A stretch of 64,000 bases of DNA from a bacterium (GCA_029561455.1 JAKQIY010000030.1:62001-126000), one strand, 5' to 3'. Counted from the stretch's first letter, positions 1 to 9,606 are shown. Notes: generated from the letters alone by a model not told the origin. A program made the numbers and translations.

Positions 1-2181
1 ATGATCCGTCTCAATTCCGGGCTTGCTCCCGGCACTGAAATTACCGGTGAAAGCGTCCAGGATGCTATTCGCCAGCTCTGGCGTTTGTCGCTGTTTTCCG
101 ATATTGAAGTTGTTGTAGATCGGGAACTTGCCGAAGGTATTTATATAACTATTCGCGTCAAAGAATATCCCCGTTTGGAAAAACTGGAAATAGCCGGCAA
201 TAAAAAGTTGAAAAAAGAAGATATTGATGAAATTCTCAATTTTTATTCCGGTCAGGTAATAAATCCCACCATGCTGGCCCGGGCCCGGCAAAAAGTGTAT
301 GCCAAGTACAAAGAAAAAGGGCATTTACTGGCCAAAATCCGCACCACCGAAATACCCTCGCAAACCGATAGCAACCGGGTAGTGGTCCGGTTTTATTGCG
401 AGGAGGGGAAAAAGGTTCAAATCGAAAAGATCAATTTCTACGGTAACAATACCTTCAACGATGGTAAATTAAAAAAGCAATTCAAAAAAACTAAAGAAGA
501 CCGCTGGTGGCGCGGCGCCGATTTTGACCGCGATAAATACAATGAAGATTTGGGCAAGCTGGTCGAGTTTTATCAAAATGAAGGTTTCAGGGATATTGAG
601 GTTTTAAAAGATTCCATTTATTACAATGAAGAACAGGATGATATGCACATCGATATCTGGGTCAATGAAGGCACCCGGTATGTATTTGGCGATATATCAT
701 GGGAAGGAAATACCCTGTTCTCCAATGAGGAACTGGCTGCCAACCTGCGTTTTGAAAAAGGAGAGACCTATAGCCGCAAGAAATTAAATGAAGCTGTTTA
801 CCAGCATATCGGAAATTTATATTATGACAGCGGTTATATCTATTCCAATATTACTCCCCGCGAGACTATTATCAATAAAAACCAGTTGAATATCCATTTT
901 TTTGTTACCGAAGGTCAACAAGCCAAGATCAATGAAATAAATATTACCGGCAATACCAAAACCAAAGAAAAAGTAGTGCGCCGTGAATTGCGGATTTTTC
1001 CGGGTGATACATTCAACCGTTCGCTGCTGGAACGCAGCCAGCGTGAAGTGTGGATGTTGAACTATTTTGGCAACGTTGAGCCCAAAGTAACGCCGACCGG
1101 CGGCGACCAGGTTGATCTGGAGTTTAAAGTTGAAGAAAAGTCCACCGATACTGCCAACATGTCTGCCGGCTGGAGCGAGCGCGACCGGTTGATCGGCAGC
1201 GTTGGCGTGGCTATGGCAAACTTGTTCGGCAATGGCCAGCGGCTCAGTTTCGACTGGAATTTTGGCCGTTATTACCGTTCATTCAATATCGGTTTTACCG
1301 AACCCTGGCTGCTCGATACCCCCACCCTGGCCGGTTTTAATTTTTACGATACCAAGCGTGATGCTTATTACATCGGTTATAAACAAGTCAGCCGCGGCGG
1401 CTCGGTGCGTGTTGGCAGACGCTTTAACTGGCCGGATAACTTTTTCCGCGGCGACTGGATTTACACTTTGGACAGAACGGAATTATCCGATTTTAATTCT
1501 TATATTCTTGCCGCAAATCCCAACGGTATTGCCGATGAAGGTATGTGGCCGCTGACCAGCAGCAGCGTAACCCAGATCATCTCCCGCAACAGCCTCGACC
1601 GGCCGGAATTCCCGACCGCAGGTTCGGAATTCTCTTTAACGACCGAACTGGCTGGTACCGTACTGGGCGGAACTGTCGATTACCAAAAATATGTCTTTAG
1701 AATGGATTGGTTTACTCCATCTTTCTGGAAACTGGTGTTGTATACCAGCTTTCAGGGTGGGTATATGGAAAGCATTGGCGGAAATAAAAGAATTCCTTAC
1801 CTGGAATACTTTTTCATGGGCGGGGACGGCTTGTCCCGTTCTATTCCTTTAAGAGGTTATGAAGACCCGCTGGCCAGTTACAGCGCAGTGGAATCCGGCG
1901 GTAAAGCGATGCTCAAGTATACTGCCGAACTGCGCATCCCGATCGCGCCAAACCCGACGATTTTCGGGTTGTTCTTTGCCGAAGCCGGCGATATCTGGTC
2001 CAGTTTTAAAACCGCTGATCCGTTCAGCATGCGGCGGTCTGCCGGTATTGGCGCGCGCGTTTATATGCCAATGATCGGTATTATCGGTTTTGACTATGGT
2101 TACGGTTTTGATCGTGTCGATGATTATGGTAATCCCGATCCTAAATGGAAAATGCATTTCGTTTTTGGACGAAGTTTTTAA
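1..2181 (+). CDS. bamA: Outer membrane protein assembly factor BamA (5' end outside window)
   Basis: BamA is the barrel component of the BAM complex that folds proteins into the outer membrane. The reading frame is open from base 1. There is no signal peptide, and the first residues look like the tail of POTRA1, so the true start lies upstream. POTRA repeats follow: POTRA2 from about residue 57, POTRA3 about 139, POTRA4 about 226 and POTRA5 about 305, each with the hydrophobic-x-GN turn. The 16-strand barrel begins near residue 385. The loop-6 motif LRGYED lies near residue 617. The protein ends in phenylalanine (FGRSF), the usual barrel-recognition signal. The downstream skp/ompH-lpxD order is the conserved bamA neighbourhood. 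Identification is secure; only the N-terminus is missing. Confidence 0.96.
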   Translation: MIRLNSGLAPGTEITGESVQDAIRQLWRLSLFSDIEVVVDRELAEGIYITIRVKEYPRLEKLEIAGNKKLKKEDIDEILNFYSGQVINPTMLARARQKVYAKYKEKGHLLAKIRTTEIPSQTDSNRVVVRFYCEEGKKVQIEKINFYGNNTFNDGKLKKQFKKTKEDRWWRGADFDRDKYNEDLGKLVEFYQNEGFRDIEVLKDSIYYNEEQDDMHIDIWVNEGTRYVFGDISWEGNTLFSNEELAANLRFEKGETYSRKKLNEAVYQHIGNLYYDSGYIYSNITPRETIINKNQLNIHFFVTEGQQAKINEINITGNTKTKEKVVRRELRIFPGDTFNRSLLERSQREVWMLNYFGNVEPKVTPTGGDQVDLEFKVEEKSTDTANMSAGWSERDRLIGSVGVAMANLFGNGQRLSFDWNFGRYYRSFNIGFTEPWLLDTPTLAGFNFYDTKRDAYYIGYKQVSRGGSVRVGRRFNWPDNFFRGDWIYTLDRTELSDFNSYILAANPNGIADEGMWPLTSSSVTQIISRNSLDRPEFPTAGSEFSLTTELAGTVLGGTVDYQKYVFRMDWFTPSFWKLVLYTSFQGGYMESIGGNKRIPYLEYFFMGGDGLSRSIPLRGYEDPLASYSAVESGGKAMLKYTAELRIPIAPNPTIFGLFFAEAGDIWSSFKTADPFSMRRSAGIGARVYMPMIGIIGFDYGYGFDRVDDYGNPDPKWKMHFVFGRSF

Positions 2182-2235
2182 TTAATAATGAAAAATAAAA
2201 TTCAAGGAAAAATTCCAGATTATCAGGAGGTTAAC

Positions 2236-2790
2236 GTGAAAAAAAATACACTGGTAAAAGCGATTGGTCTTGTAGTTTTAATCATAACTATATCGACCGG
2301 TTCTGTATTTGCACAAAAAATAGGTTATATTAATTCACAGCAAATATTAGCTAATTACAAAGAAGCTCAGGATGCCCAGGAACGGCTCGATAAAATCAAC
2401 AAAGAATGGGAAGCTGAAGCCCGCGCCATGCAAACTCAGTTGCAGGAAATGGGCGAACAATTACAATCGCAAAGTCTGTTATTGAGCGAAGAACGGCAAC
2501 GGGAAAAAGAGCAGGAAATGCAAACCCTGTATATGAAAATACAGCAATACCAGAGCGAAAAATGGGGCCAGACCGGTGAGTTTTATAAAAAGCAAGATGA
2601 AGTGATGAAACCGGTGTTTGACAAGATCAATGCCGCTATTAAACTGGTTGGCGATGATGAGCGTTATGATTACGTTTTTGATACAGTTGCTGGTAATATC
2701 GTCTACGCCAGTCCTAACCAGGTTGATTTAACCGAATTGGTGATCGAAGAACTGGAAAAAGGTCTGGATAGCACTACAAAAAAGAAATAA
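2236..2790 (+). CDS. skp: OmpH/Skp family periplasmic chaperone
   Basis: This periplasmic chaperone holds unfolded outer-membrane proteins on their way to BamA. I chose the GTG at 2236 because AGGAGG at 2225-2230 sits at ideal spacing and a clean signal peptide follows (cleavage after SVFA, about residue 24). An in-frame ATG at 2188 would add 16 hydrophilic residues in front of the signal and has no good ribosome site. The mature protein starts KIGYINSQQIL, the OmpH signature, and then forms a long Gln/Glu-rich coiled coil (about residues 40-125), the tentacle of the Skp trimer. It lies directly between bamA and lpxD. The 184-residue length fits the family. Confidence 0.9.
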   Translation: MKKNTLVKAIGLVVLIITISTGSVFAQKIGYINSQQILANYKEAQDAQERLDKINKEWEAEARAMQTQLQEMGEQLQSQSLLLSEERQREKEQEMQTLYMKIQQYQSEKWGQTGEFYKKQDEVMKPVFDKINAAIKLVGDDERYDYVFDTVAGNIVYASPNQVDLTELVIEELEKGLDSTTKKK

Positions 2791-2819
2791 TCTCCCGGCG
2801 GGAAAGTAAAGGAAAACGC

Positions 2820-3863
2820 ATGGCGTTAACTGTAAACGAGATCGCAGCGCTCCTGGGTGGCCGGGTAGATGGCGACGGCAGTGTTGTTATTAACGGTTTG
2901 GCAAAAATTGAAGAAGCTGGACCGGGCAACCTGTCTTTTATTGCTAATCCCAAGTATCATAAATTTATTGAAACTACCCATGCCGCCGCTGTTCTGGTTG
3001 AGGAATCCTTTCCCCAATCCGACAAGACGTTGATTCGCTGCGGTAATCCCTATTTTAGTTTTTTAAAAATGGCGCAACAATTTTACAAACAAGCGCCTCA
3101 GGTTGCTGCCGGGATTCACCAAACTGCCATCATCGATGCTACCTGCAAGCAGGGTAAAAACCTGGCAATCGGCGCTTATGTGGTTACCGGTGCTAATTGT
3201 TCTTTTGGTGATAATACGATTATTCATCCGGGAGTAGTGATTGGCAGCGATGTGCAAATTGGCGCCAATTCAATAGTATATGCTAATGTTACCATCCGGG
3301 AAGGCTGTCGGATCGGTAACAATGTTATTATACACAGCGGCGCTGTCATAGGCGCCGATGGTTTTGGTTTTGCTTTTGAAGGGGGTAAATTTCATAAATT
3401 ACCGCAAATGGGCATTGTTGTCCTTGAAGATGATGTTGAGATCGGCGCTAACACGACTATTGACCGCGCCACGATGGGCGAGACAATCGTGAAAAAAGGC
3501 GCTAAAATTGATAACCTGGTACAAATTGCCCATAACGATTATATTGGCGAACATACGGTTATTGCCGCACAGGCCGGCATATCGGGAAGCACTAAAATTG
3601 GCAATTATGTGCGGATCGGTGGGCAGGCAGGTTTGGTTGGGCATATAGAAGTTGGCAATAATGCGGCGATTGGCGCTCAGGGTGGTGTTACCAAGTCTAT
3701 TCCTGAAAATGGTTTTGTGTCCGGTTACCCGGCACGTCCGCATATGACCGCCAAACGAGAAGAAGCCAGCCTTGCCCGGTTGCCCGAAATGCTCAAAGAG
3801 TTTAAAAAACTTCAAGCGCAAATTGAAAAAATGTCTGCAATCTTAAAAATTGATCAGGAATAA
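2820..3863 (+). CDS. lpxD: UDP-3-O-acylglucosamine N-acyltransferase LpxD
   Basis: LpxD adds the second (N-linked) hydroxyacyl chain in lipid A synthesis, using acyl-ACP. At 347 residues it has normal length. An N-terminal uridine-binding domain (about 1-100, with GNLSFIANPKY) is followed by a left-handed beta-helix of hexapeptide repeats (about 100-300) and a C-terminal helix. The catalytic histidine is the one in QIAHND, and DRATMGET is a family motif. The gene follows skp after 29 bases, with AAAGGA upstream of ATG 2820. It forms the lipid A cluster with the next two genes. Confidence 0.96.
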   Translation: MALTVNEIAALLGGRVDGDGSVVINGLAKIEEAGPGNLSFIANPKYHKFIETTHAAAVLVEESFPQSDKTLIRCGNPYFSFLKMAQQFYKQAPQVAAGIHQTAIIDATCKQGKNLAIGAYVVTGANCSFGDNTIIHPGVVIGSDVQIGANSIVYANVTIREGCRIGNNVIIHSGAVIGADGFGFAFEGGKFHKLPQMGIVVLEDDVEIGANTTIDRATMGETIVKKGAKIDNLVQIAHNDYIGEHTVIAAQAGISGSTKIGNYVRIGGQAGLVGHIEVGNNAAIGAQGGVTKSIPENGFVSGYPARPHMTAKREEASLARLPEMLKEFKKLQAQIEKMSAILKIDQE

Positions 3864-3939
3864 TTCTGGCCTGTTGTTGTTTTAATTTTTTTCTGTGTTT
3901 TATAATGGATTATTCTGTGTCACCTAGTGTGGAGGTTTA

Positions 3940-5334
3940 ATGCTAGTCAATCAGCAAACGATAAAAGAAGTTGTTTCATATTCAGGAACCGGCCTGCATA
4001 CCGGCAACAAAACCACAATTACATTTAAACCGGCGCCGGCCAATTCCGGGATTCTGTTCAAACGAATCGATATTGCGGATAGCCCCGTTATTCCTGCGGA
4101 TGTGGATCATGTTATCGATATATCGCGCGGCACAACCATCGGCATCGGCGATGTTAAAATTCACACCGTAGAACATGTTTTAGCGTCTATCAGCGGCCTG
4201 GAAATTGATAATATAATATGTGAAATCAATGGCAACGAGCCGCCGGTTGGCGACGGCAGCGCTCTACCTTTTGTCGAAATACTGCTTAAAGCCGGTTTTG
4301 TTGAACAGGAATCACCCCGTGATTACCTGGTAATCGATAAAACCATCACTTATTCCGAGCCCGAACGCGGTATTGATATTGTCGTATTTCCTTCGGACGA
4401 ATTCCGCATTACCTTTATGGTCGATTATAAAAATCCGGCCCTGGGAACGCAATATACTTCCATGTATTCATTGCGCGAGGAATTTGCCACCGAATTTGCC
4501 GCTGCCCGCACTTTTTGCTTTTTGCATGAAGTGGAAGAATTGTGGAAAAAGGGCCTGATCAAAGGCGGCGACCTGGATAATGCAGTGGTGATCATTGATC
4601 GCGATATGAAAGAAAACGAAATAGCCGAACTGCGTAAAATGTTCGGTATAGACGCCCAGGTGCATTTGTCCGCCAATGGTATTTTGAACGGCAAACAATT
4701 GCGCTACCCCAATGAACCTGTACGGCATAAAGCCCTGGATCTGATTGGCGACCTGGCCCTGCTTGGCGTGCCGATCAAAGGCCACGTACTGGCCGCTCGT
4801 TCCGGTCATGCGGCCAATGCCGAACTGGTAAAACTGATCCGTAAGGAATATAAGAAAAAACTCATCAAATCCAAATACCAGGTAACCCAGAAAAGCGGGG
4901 TATTCCTGGATACGGATGCAATTCAAAAAATACTGCCTCATCGTTACCCCTTTTTACTGGTCGACCGTATTATTGATCTTATTCCCCAGGAACGGGTGAT
5001 AGGCATTAAAAATGTTACCGCGAACGAGCCATTTTTCCAGGGTCACTTTCCCGGTAAACCAATTATGCCGGGTGTGTTGATCATTGAAGCCATGGCGCAG
5101 ACCGGCGGTATATTGCTGTTAAATACAGAAACTGATCCCTCAACTAAAATGGTGCTGTTTACCGGCATTGATAATGTCCGCTTCCGTAAAACTGTGACCC
5201 CCGGCGATACCCTGCGTTTTGAAATTGAACTGGGTCCAAACCGGCGGTCGATGGCAAAAATGTATGGCCGGGCTTTTGTAAACGATGAACTGGCCTGCGA
5301 AGCGGATATGATGGCGGCGATTGTCGACCGTTAA
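3940..5334 (+). CDS. lpxC/fabZ: Bifunctional UDP-3-O-acyl-GlcNAc deacetylase / 3-hydroxyacyl-ACP dehydratase (LpxC-FabZ fusion)
   Basis: This is one 464-residue polypeptide with two enzymes. Residues 1 to about 305 are LpxC, the zinc deacetylase that commits the cell to lipid A: the VEHVL motif near residue 78 supplies a zinc ligand, and HKALDLIGD supplies further ligands and catalytic residues. Residues about 320-464 are FabZ, the dehydratase of fatty acid elongation, with LPHRYPFLLVDR and GHFPGKPIMPGVL followed by the catalytic Glu. The two activities compete for the same hydroxyacyl-ACP pool, so fusing them fixes their ratio. This fusion is typical of Bacteroidota, Chlorobiota and relatives. 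GGAGG at 3931-3935 supports the ATG at 3940. Confidence 0.96.
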   Translation: MLVNQQTIKEVVSYSGTGLHTGNKTTITFKPAPANSGILFKRIDIADSPVIPADVDHVIDISRGTTIGIGDVKIHTVEHVLASISGLEIDNIICEINGNEPPVGDGSALPFVEILLKAGFVEQESPRDYLVIDKTITYSEPERGIDIVVFPSDEFRITFMVDYKNPALGTQYTSMYSLREEFATEFAAARTFCFLHEVEELWKKGLIKGGDLDNAVVIIDRDMKENEIAELRKMFGIDAQVHLSANGILNGKQLRYPNEPVRHKALDLIGDLALLGVPIKGHVLAARSGHAANAELVKLIRKEYKKKLIKSKYQVTQKSGVFLDTDAIQKILPHRYPFLLVDRIIDLIPQERVIGIKNVTANEPFFQGHFPGKPIMPGVLIIEAMAQTGGILLLNTETDPSTKMVLFTGIDNVRFRKTVTPGDTLRFEIELGPNRRSMAKMYGRAFVNDELACEADMMAAIVDR

Positions 5335-5382
5335 TTGCTAACCGGCAGATAATGTGGAATTTGAATATAAAGGAACTGCATT

Positions 5383-6156
5383 TTGACTCAGATACACCCT
5401 ACTGCGCTGGTCGATTCCAGGGCTCAGCTTGGCGATAATGTCACTATCGGCGCCTATACCGTCGTTGATGGTGATGTCATTATCCAGGATGGCGTTCAGA
5501 TCGGTACACACGCGCATATATTTGACGGCGCCCGTATCGGCAAAAATTGTAAAATACACAAAGGGGCTGTAGTTGGCTCTGACCCACAGGATTTAAAATT
5601 CGGCGGCGAGAAAACGTTGTTTGTAATTGGCGAAAATACGGTCATCAGGGAATTCTGCGATCTTAACCGCGGCACGGCCGCACATGGTAAAAGCGAAATC
5701 GGCAGTAACTGCCTGTTAATGGCTTATGTGCATGTCGCTCACGATTGTATTGTCGGCAATAATGTCATAATGGCAAATTGTGTTCAACTGGGCGGCCATG
5801 TGGAAATTGAGGACTGGGCCATACTTGGCGGCATGTCGCCCGTTCATCAATTCTGCAAAGTTGGTTGCCATTGTATGATAGGCGGCCATTTCCGCGCCGT
5901 GCAGGATGTTCCGCCATATATTACCGTTGCCGGAGAGCCTTTACAATACGAAGGGCTTAATTCCATCGGTCTGCGCCGGCGCGGTTTTAAACCGGATGTG
6001 ATCAGCGCCCTGAAAAAGACTTATACTTTGATCTACCGTTCCAAATTGAATGTCAGCCAGGCGGTTGAACGCATCAAGAATGAAGTGCCGATGATACCCG
6101 AAGTTCAGCATGTGTTGGACTTTATTGCCAGATCCACTCGTGGTTTGGCCGGGTAA
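5383..6156 (+). CDS. lpxA: UDP-N-acetylglucosamine acyltransferase LpxA
   Basis: LpxA performs the first acylation of UDP-GlcNAc in lipid A synthesis. The 257-residue protein consists of hexapeptide repeats (about 1-190) and a C-terminal helical domain. The active-site histidine is in AYVHVAHDC, and QLGGHVEI holds the second conserved histidine. The start is TTG at 5383, with AAAGGA at 5369-5374. An earlier in-frame start is not evident. It follows lpxC-fabZ by 48 bases, so lpxD, lpxC-fabZ and lpxA supply successive early lipid A steps. LpxB is not in the window. Confidence 0.95.
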   Translation: MTQIHPTALVDSRAQLGDNVTIGAYTVVDGDVIIQDGVQIGTHAHIFDGARIGKNCKIHKGAVVGSDPQDLKFGGEKTLFVIGENTVIREFCDLNRGTAAHGKSEIGSNCLLMAYVHVAHDCIVGNNVIMANCVQLGGHVEIEDWAILGGMSPVHQFCKVGCHCMIGGHFRAVQDVPPYITVAGEPLQYEGLNSIGLRRRGFKPDVISALKKTYTLIYRSKLNVSQAVERIKNEVPMIPEVQHVLDFIARSTRGLAG

Positions 6157-6180
6157 TGCCCGGTTTTATAGAGAATTGTA

Positions 6181-6987
6181 TTGGAAACCTGGCGATATAT
6201 CAATACCGGGCCTCTGGACGGGGCGACCAATATGGCTATAGATATGGCGTTGGCGCAATGTATGACGCTGAACGGCCATTACCCGGTATTGCGGGTCTAT
6301 GGCTGGAATCCCCCGGCTGTCTCTCTTGGCTATCATCAAAAACCATCGGATATTAATATTGAACAATGCCGCCGGGATGGAATCGATGTTGTAGTAAGAC
6401 CTACCGGCGGGCGCGCTATTTTGCATGGCGACGAATTAACCTATGCGGTAATTTTACCTAAAAGCGGATATTTTGCCGGGGCCGATATACATAAAATTTA
6501 TGAACTCATTAGCCGGTGTTTGATCTCGGCTTTAAACTCACTTGATTTCAAGGTGTCATTCGACCGCGCAGAGGCAACGCCACATGATTTTTCGCGCGGT
6601 GAGTTATCAACTTTGTGTTATGCCGCCGCCATTCGCTACGAAATTTGTTATCAAAAGAAAAAACTGGTGGGCAGCGCCCAGCGGCAATTTGAAAATGCAA
6701 TTTTACAACACGGTTCGATCCTGATCGGGCCATATCACCTGGAATTGACGAAATACCTGGCGCAGAATGATACGGAACGACGCCGGCAAATCCGTGAGTT
6801 TCTTGAAAATAAAACAGTTTGTCTTGACGATATAAGCAATAAACCGGTAACCTTTTCTGAACTTGCCGCTGCCGTTAAAAAAGGTTTTAGCAGGGAACTG
6901 GATATCAAGTTCCTGGATACGGAACTGACGGAACGGGAACTGGAAAAAGTCCACTTTATACTGGAAGTCGCCAAACAAACGAGTTAA
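6181..6987 (+). CDS. Lipoate-protein ligase A / LipM-type octanoyltransferase family protein
   Basis: This is a BPL/LPL-fold enzyme that attaches octanoyl or lipoyl groups to a lysine of 2-oxoacid dehydrogenase or glycine-cleavage H proteins. The N-terminus DGATNMAIDMAL, the RPTGGRAILHGDELTY motif near residue 73 and KKLVGSAQRQ near residue 160 (with the acyl-adenylate/substrate lysine) define the family. Cys146 in STLCYAAAIRYEI aligns with the catalytic cysteine of LipM octanoyltransferases, so transferase activity is as likely as ATP-dependent ligase activity. The start is TTG at 6181, in a short gap after lpxA. The gcvT gene about 2.6 kb downstream is a functional link, because H protein needs lipoyl. 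Sequence alone does not settle LipM versus LplA. Confidence 0.82.
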   Translation: METWRYINTGPLDGATNMAIDMALAQCMTLNGHYPVLRVYGWNPPAVSLGYHQKPSDINIEQCRRDGIDVVVRPTGGRAILHGDELTYAVILPKSGYFAGADIHKIYELISRCLISALNSLDFKVSFDRAEATPHDFSRGELSTLCYAAAIRYEICYQKKKLVGSAQRQFENAILQHGSILIGPYHLELTKYLAQNDTERRRQIREFLENKTVCLDDISNKPVTFSELAAAVKKGFSRELDIKFLDTELTERELEKVHFILEVAKQTS

Positions 6988-7025
6988 GCGGGAATTACCG
7001 GACGCAGCAGCATGTTTGGAAAGAA

Positions 7026-8198
7026 ATGAAAAAAAGCGTTAAAAAGCTTGCCATACTTGGCGCCACCGGCTCAATCGGCGTTAACAGCCTGCATGTCGTG
7101 GAAAAACTAGCCGATATTTTTCAGGTAACGGCTTTGTCCACCCATGTTAATATCGATTTATTACTGGACCAGGCCAGAAAATTTCGCCCGCGCCTGGCAG
7201 CAATCGCCGGCGCGGAACCCACTGCTGAGCAACGGCGGTTATTTGAACAATTGGGTGTAACTGTGCTAACCGGGCCAGATAGCCCCGCCCGCCTGGCAGA
7301 ACTAGCCGATTATGATCTGCTGGTGAATGCCATAGTCGGCTCCGCCGGATTCTTACCGACTATGTCTGCCCTGCAACGGCATAAAGATCTAGCCCTTGCC
7401 AATAAAGAAACCCTGGTTATGGGCGGTGAACTGGTCATGAGCGCCGCGCGGGACAATAACTGTTCCATTGTTCCTATCGACAGCGAACACAGCGCCATTT
7501 TTCAGTGTTTGATGGGTGAAAACCCGCAGACTATAGAAAAAATCATTCTGACCGCATCCGGAGGGCCTTTCCGCACCTGGTCACTGGAACAACTCCGCCA
7601 GGCTACAGTTGAGCAGGCGCTAAAACATCCCAACTGGTCGATGGGCAATAAAATAACCATTGATTCGGCGACCATGATGAATAAGGGACTGGAAGTGATC
7701 GAAGCCAAATGGCTGTTTAATGTGCCGGTCGACAAGATTCAGATAGTTATTCATCCGCAATCGCTCATCCATTCTATGGTCGCCTTTAGCGATGGCTCGA
7801 TCAAAGCGCAATTGGGACAACCTGACATGCGTGTCCCGATTCAACTGGCTATGACCTGGCCGGAACGATTGGGATCGGACTTTCCAAGATTGGATTTTTG
7901 TTCTGTAAAGAGTATGACCTTTGAGGAACCGGATTTGACCAGATTCCGGGCTCTGGCTATTGCCTGCACCGCCGCTAAAACCGGCGGAACTGCTCCGGCG
8001 GTGATGAACGCCGCTAATGAAGCGGCAGTCGGTTTGTTTCTGGAAAGAAAAATTAAATTTTTAAACATTGCCGAACTTATTGATACGGCTATACAGACAA
8101 TAGCGGTGGTAACAAGTCCCAGCCAGGAGGAATTACTACAAGCCGATCGGCAAGCGCGGGCATTTGTTTTGCAGCATTATTCACATATCCTTCGGTAA
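7026..8198 (+). CDS. dxr: 1-deoxy-D-xylulose 5-phosphate reductoisomerase
   Basis: Dxr makes 2-C-methyl-D-erythritol 4-phosphate, the committed step of the MEP isoprenoid pathway, using NADPH and a divalent metal. Visible motifs are: GATGSIG near residue 13 for NADPH, ALANKETLV, PIDSEHSAIFQ with the metal-binding Asp and Glu, TASGGPFR, the flexible-loop region HPNWSMGNKITIDSATMMNKGLE in the active site, and HPQSLIHSMV. At 390 residues it is full length. It is followed by rseP, the common dxr-rseP order. The ATG at 7026 gives the expected N-terminus immediately before the Rossmann motif. Confidence 0.97.
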   Translation: MKKSVKKLAILGATGSIGVNSLHVVEKLADIFQVTALSTHVNIDLLLDQARKFRPRLAAIAGAEPTAEQRRLFEQLGVTVLTGPDSPARLAELADYDLLVNAIVGSAGFLPTMSALQRHKDLALANKETLVMGGELVMSAARDNNCSIVPIDSEHSAIFQCLMGENPQTIEKIILTASGGPFRTWSLEQLRQATVEQALKHPNWSMGNKITIDSATMMNKGLEVIEAKWLFNVPVDKIQIVIHPQSLIHSMVAFSDGSIKAQLGQPDMRVPIQLAMTWPERLGSDFPRLDFCSVKSMTFEEPDLTRFRALAIACTAAKTGGTAPAVMNAANEAAVGLFLERKIKFLNIAELIDTAIQTIAVVTSPSQEELLQADRQARAFVLQHYSHILR

Positions 8199-8359
8199 AG
8201 GGCAAAAACTGCGCGACTTTTTAATCCGACGCAATTATGCAACAGGTTGCAGTTAAGAGTGTAAAAAATAAAATGAACCTTTTTACCGATTTTAACGTCA
8301 AATAACAAGAATGAATAACAGTTCCGGTTTAACATCTGGATTAGATTTAAAGGATAATT

Positions 8360-9439
8360 ATGGAAACAGTAATACATTTTTTAACAACCTATTTGATCCC
8401 GTTTGTATTTGTTCTCGGCTTGCTGGTTATTGTGCATGAATTCGGGCATTTTATATTGGCAAAATTAATGGGTATACGGGTGGAACGTTTTTCGATCGGT
8501 TTTCCGCCGCGTTTGTTCGGCAAAAAAATTGGCGATACCGATTATTGTCTGTCGGCATTACCGCTGGGCGGTTATGTAAAAATGTCCGGTATGATCGATG
8601 AAAGTATGGACAAGGATAGCATCAAAGGCGAGCCCTGGGAATTTATGTCCAAACCCATTTGGAAGCGGGTATTAGTAATTTTTGCCGGCCCGGCTTTTAA
8701 TATTTTATTGGCAATTGCCATATTTTTTACCAGTATTTATATCAGTGGTGTGGCCGAACCGGTTACTCCTTCACTACCGGTTGTCGGCTCGGTTATTAAA
8801 GATAAACCGGCCGAAAAACTGGGTTTGCTGGAAGGCGATGTCATTAAAAGTATCAATTCCCAACCTGTGCAAACCTGGGAAGATCTGGTTAACATTATCC
8901 ACGTGACCCCGGAAAAAGAATTGTTCCTGGAATGGGAACGCAATGGTGAGGTTATGACCGGAACCGTAATCCCGGAACTGGACCCGATAAACAATATCGG
9001 CTTGATTGGTGTTGGGCCGGTCACACAAATCCGTAAACCGGGAGTCTTTGAGGCGATGGGTATGGGTTGCACAATGACCTGGAATTTAACCAAAATGATG
9101 GGTGAGTCGTTCAGCCTCATGTTCAAAGGCAAGATCGCTTTTAAAGAAAGTATCGGCGGTCCAATTCAAATTGCCAAATTGACCGGTGAACGGGCTGCCG
9201 ATGGCTTTGGCAGTTTGATGTGGTTTGCGGCATTTTTAAGCCTTAACCTGGGTCTGCTAAATTTATTGCCTATACCGGTTTTGGACGGCGGCCACCTGGT
9301 TTTTCTGGCTATTGAAGCAGTTATCCGCCGGCCGCTGTCGGTAAAATTGAAAATGATCGTTCAACAGGTAGGTATGGCGTTATTACTGGCTTTGATGTTA
9401 TTTGTAATTGTAAACGATTTTTCGCGTTTGGGAAATTGA
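8360..9439 (+). CDS. rseP: RIP metalloprotease RseP (site-2 protease)
   Basis: This intramembrane zinc protease cleaves anti-sigma factors and remnant signal peptides. HEFGH at residues 26-30, in the first membrane helix, gives two zinc ligands and the catalytic Glu. The third ligand is the Asp of PVLDGGH near residue 310. PLGGYVKMSGM follows the first helix, as in the family. At 359 residues it is shorter than the 450-residue E. coli protein and appears to carry one PDZ domain (about 140-220) instead of two. A 161-base gap separates it from dxr, and a strong terminator follows. Confidence 0.95.
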   Translation: METVIHFLTTYLIPFVFVLGLLVIVHEFGHFILAKLMGIRVERFSIGFPPRLFGKKIGDTDYCLSALPLGGYVKMSGMIDESMDKDSIKGEPWEFMSKPIWKRVLVIFAGPAFNILLAIAIFFTSIYISGVAEPVTPSLPVVGSVIKDKPAEKLGLLEGDVIKSINSQPVQTWEDLVNIIHVTPEKELFLEWERNGEVMTGTVIPELDPINNIGLIGVGPVTQIRKPGVFEAMGMGCTMTWNLTKMMGESFSLMFKGKIAFKESIGGPIQIAKLTGERAADGFGSLMWFAAFLSLNLGLLNLLPIPVLDGGHLVFLAIEAVIRRPLSVKLKMIVQQVGMALLLALMLFVIVNDFSRLGN

Positions 9440-9447
9440 CGAAATAT

Positions 9448-9484
9448 CCGGCTGACGGAGAGCTAATCCGTCAGCCGGTTTTAC
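9448..9484 (+). terminator. Rho-independent terminator after rseP
   Basis: A perfect 12-bp stem (9448-9459 with 9467-9478) with a 7-base loop is followed by a T-rich run. It starts 9 bases after the rseP stop and ends the bamA-to-rseP block. Confidence 0.9.
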
Positions 9485-9536
9485 TTCTACACAATAAACT
9501 AACCTGTTTTAAAATTGAATATCCACAAAAATGAAC

Positions 9537-9565
9537 TTGACACTGTCCTTTTTTAATACTATTTT
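9537..9565 (+). promoter_or_regulatory. Sigma70-type promoter for the gcvT operon
   Basis: TTGACA at 9537-9542 and TATTTT at 9560-9565 are separated by 17 bases. They lie between the rseP terminator and the gcvT ribosome site. No glycine-riboswitch-like fold was seen in the short leader. Confidence 0.6.
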
Positions 9566-9606
9566 TTATTTTACAAAATGTTATCTCTAATAGAAAGGAG
9601 CCGGAG

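Noticed and set aside
9485-9606. Glycine riboswitch in front of gcvT
   Set aside because: The leader is about 40 bases after the promoter and lacks the conserved riboswitch core. It is too short for the fold.
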